The notes under the pieces: generated by a model
The model's database searches: none
What the model was told of the DNA's origin: nothing
What the model saw: the letters and a program-made list of their open reading frames with translations, nothing else
In this document: positions 5,921-6,118 of the stretch, in pieces
Layout: every line of letters starts with the position of its first letter
Numbering within the stretch: position 1 is the first letter of the stretch
Translations under genes and position numbers: made by a program
Assembly (NCBI GenBank): GCA_003520145.1
Contig: DOVJ01000200.1
Location: 1-6,118 of the forward strand
Reading direction: 5' to 3'
Source: Eubacterium sp.
Lineage (GTDB): Bacteria; Bacillota; Clostridia; Lachnospirales; Lachnospiraceae
DNA length: 6,118 bases

Positions 5921-6118
5921 AAATCCCTCTCATATATCTTGAACCTATATGTTGCTCTATCAACAGCTTTCTTACTATAATAACTCGCTTGATGTGCCGA
6001 AAAATCAAGATACAATTTGGCTACATCTGGATTATTCGGAGCATCACGAGTTACAACAACAAAATTAGTAAGATGCATACAATTATCTACACCTTTTTCA
6101 GCTATTGACAACAGGTAC
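5917..6118 (-). CDS. C-terminal end of an unrecognised protein (runs off the right edge)
   Basis: An open frame enters from the right edge and ends with TGA at 5919-5917, overlapping the ATPase start by four bases (ATGA). About 66 codons are visible; the reading frame is open to the last base, so I treat it as the end of a longer gene. A TTG at 6111-6109 is possible as a start, but nothing like a ribosome binding site is visible in the seven bases beyond it. The visible part is mostly soluble, with NFVVVTRDAPNNPDV (about residues 16-30 counted from that TTG) and a basic, aromatic tail (YYSKKAVDRATYRFKIYERDL). I do not recognise the family. The overlap places it in the same operon, so it may be another transporter component or a regulator. 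Confidence 0.6.
   Translation of the reverse strand, partial: YLLSIAEKGVDNCMHLTNFVVVTRDAPNNPDVAKLYLDFSAHQASYYSKKAVDRATYRFKIYERDL

Noticed and set aside
5363..5980. Two long overlapping plus-strand frames opposite the ABC ATPase
   Set aside because: The minus strand shows every ABC motif in order, so these are shadows; neither frame resembles a known protein.
3932..6118. The ABC operon as a lantibiotic or bacteriocin immunity locus
   Set aside because: The ATPase looks BcrA-like, but no precursor peptide, modification enzyme or two-component system is visible in the window.

Overview
The window reads as a piece of chromosome from a motile Gram-positive anaerobe of the Clostridia, most probably a Lachnospiraceae-like organism. 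This is inferred from three things. The stator and switch genes run flbD-motA-motB-fliL-fliM-fliY, the switch includes the FliY form of FliN that carries CheC-type sites, and the genes have strong GGAGG-type ribosome binding sites with moderately low GC and frequent ATA isoleucine codons. All genes lie on the minus strand, so transcription runs from high to low coordinates. No rRNA, tRNA, CRISPR array, insertion sequence or phage gene is visible.

Right part (about 3932-6118): the end of a small ABC-transporter operon. In transcription order it holds the C-terminus of an unrecognised protein cut by the window edge, an ABC ATPase, a single-pass membrane-anchored protein of 175 residues with a predicted outside domain, and a six-helix ABC-2-like permease. 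The genes are coupled (ATGA overlap, then gaps of 15 and 3 bases), so they probably form one membrane complex. The substrate cannot be told from the sequence. A stem-loop with flanking A and T runs (3835-3901) ends the operon.

Left part (1-3803): a motility operon beginning with flbD (swrD family), then motA and motB (stator), fliL (stator-associated membrane protein), fliM and the first 156 codons of fliY (switch complex). Gaps are 15 bases or less throughout, and motA and motB overlap by one base. MotA/MotB convert ion flow into torque on the rotor. FliM and FliY form the cytoplasmic ring that binds phosphorylated CheY and sets rotation sense, and FliY probably also dephosphorylates CheY. 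FliL and FlbD tune stator function.

The most interesting points are: the abrupt junction between the two operons, with almost no room for a motility promoter downstream of the terminator; near-identical DNA at the starts of fliM and fliY; a motA start that is probably TTG rather than GTG; and the uncharacterised membrane-anchored partner in the ABC operon. I do not see convincing evidence of an entirely new system.
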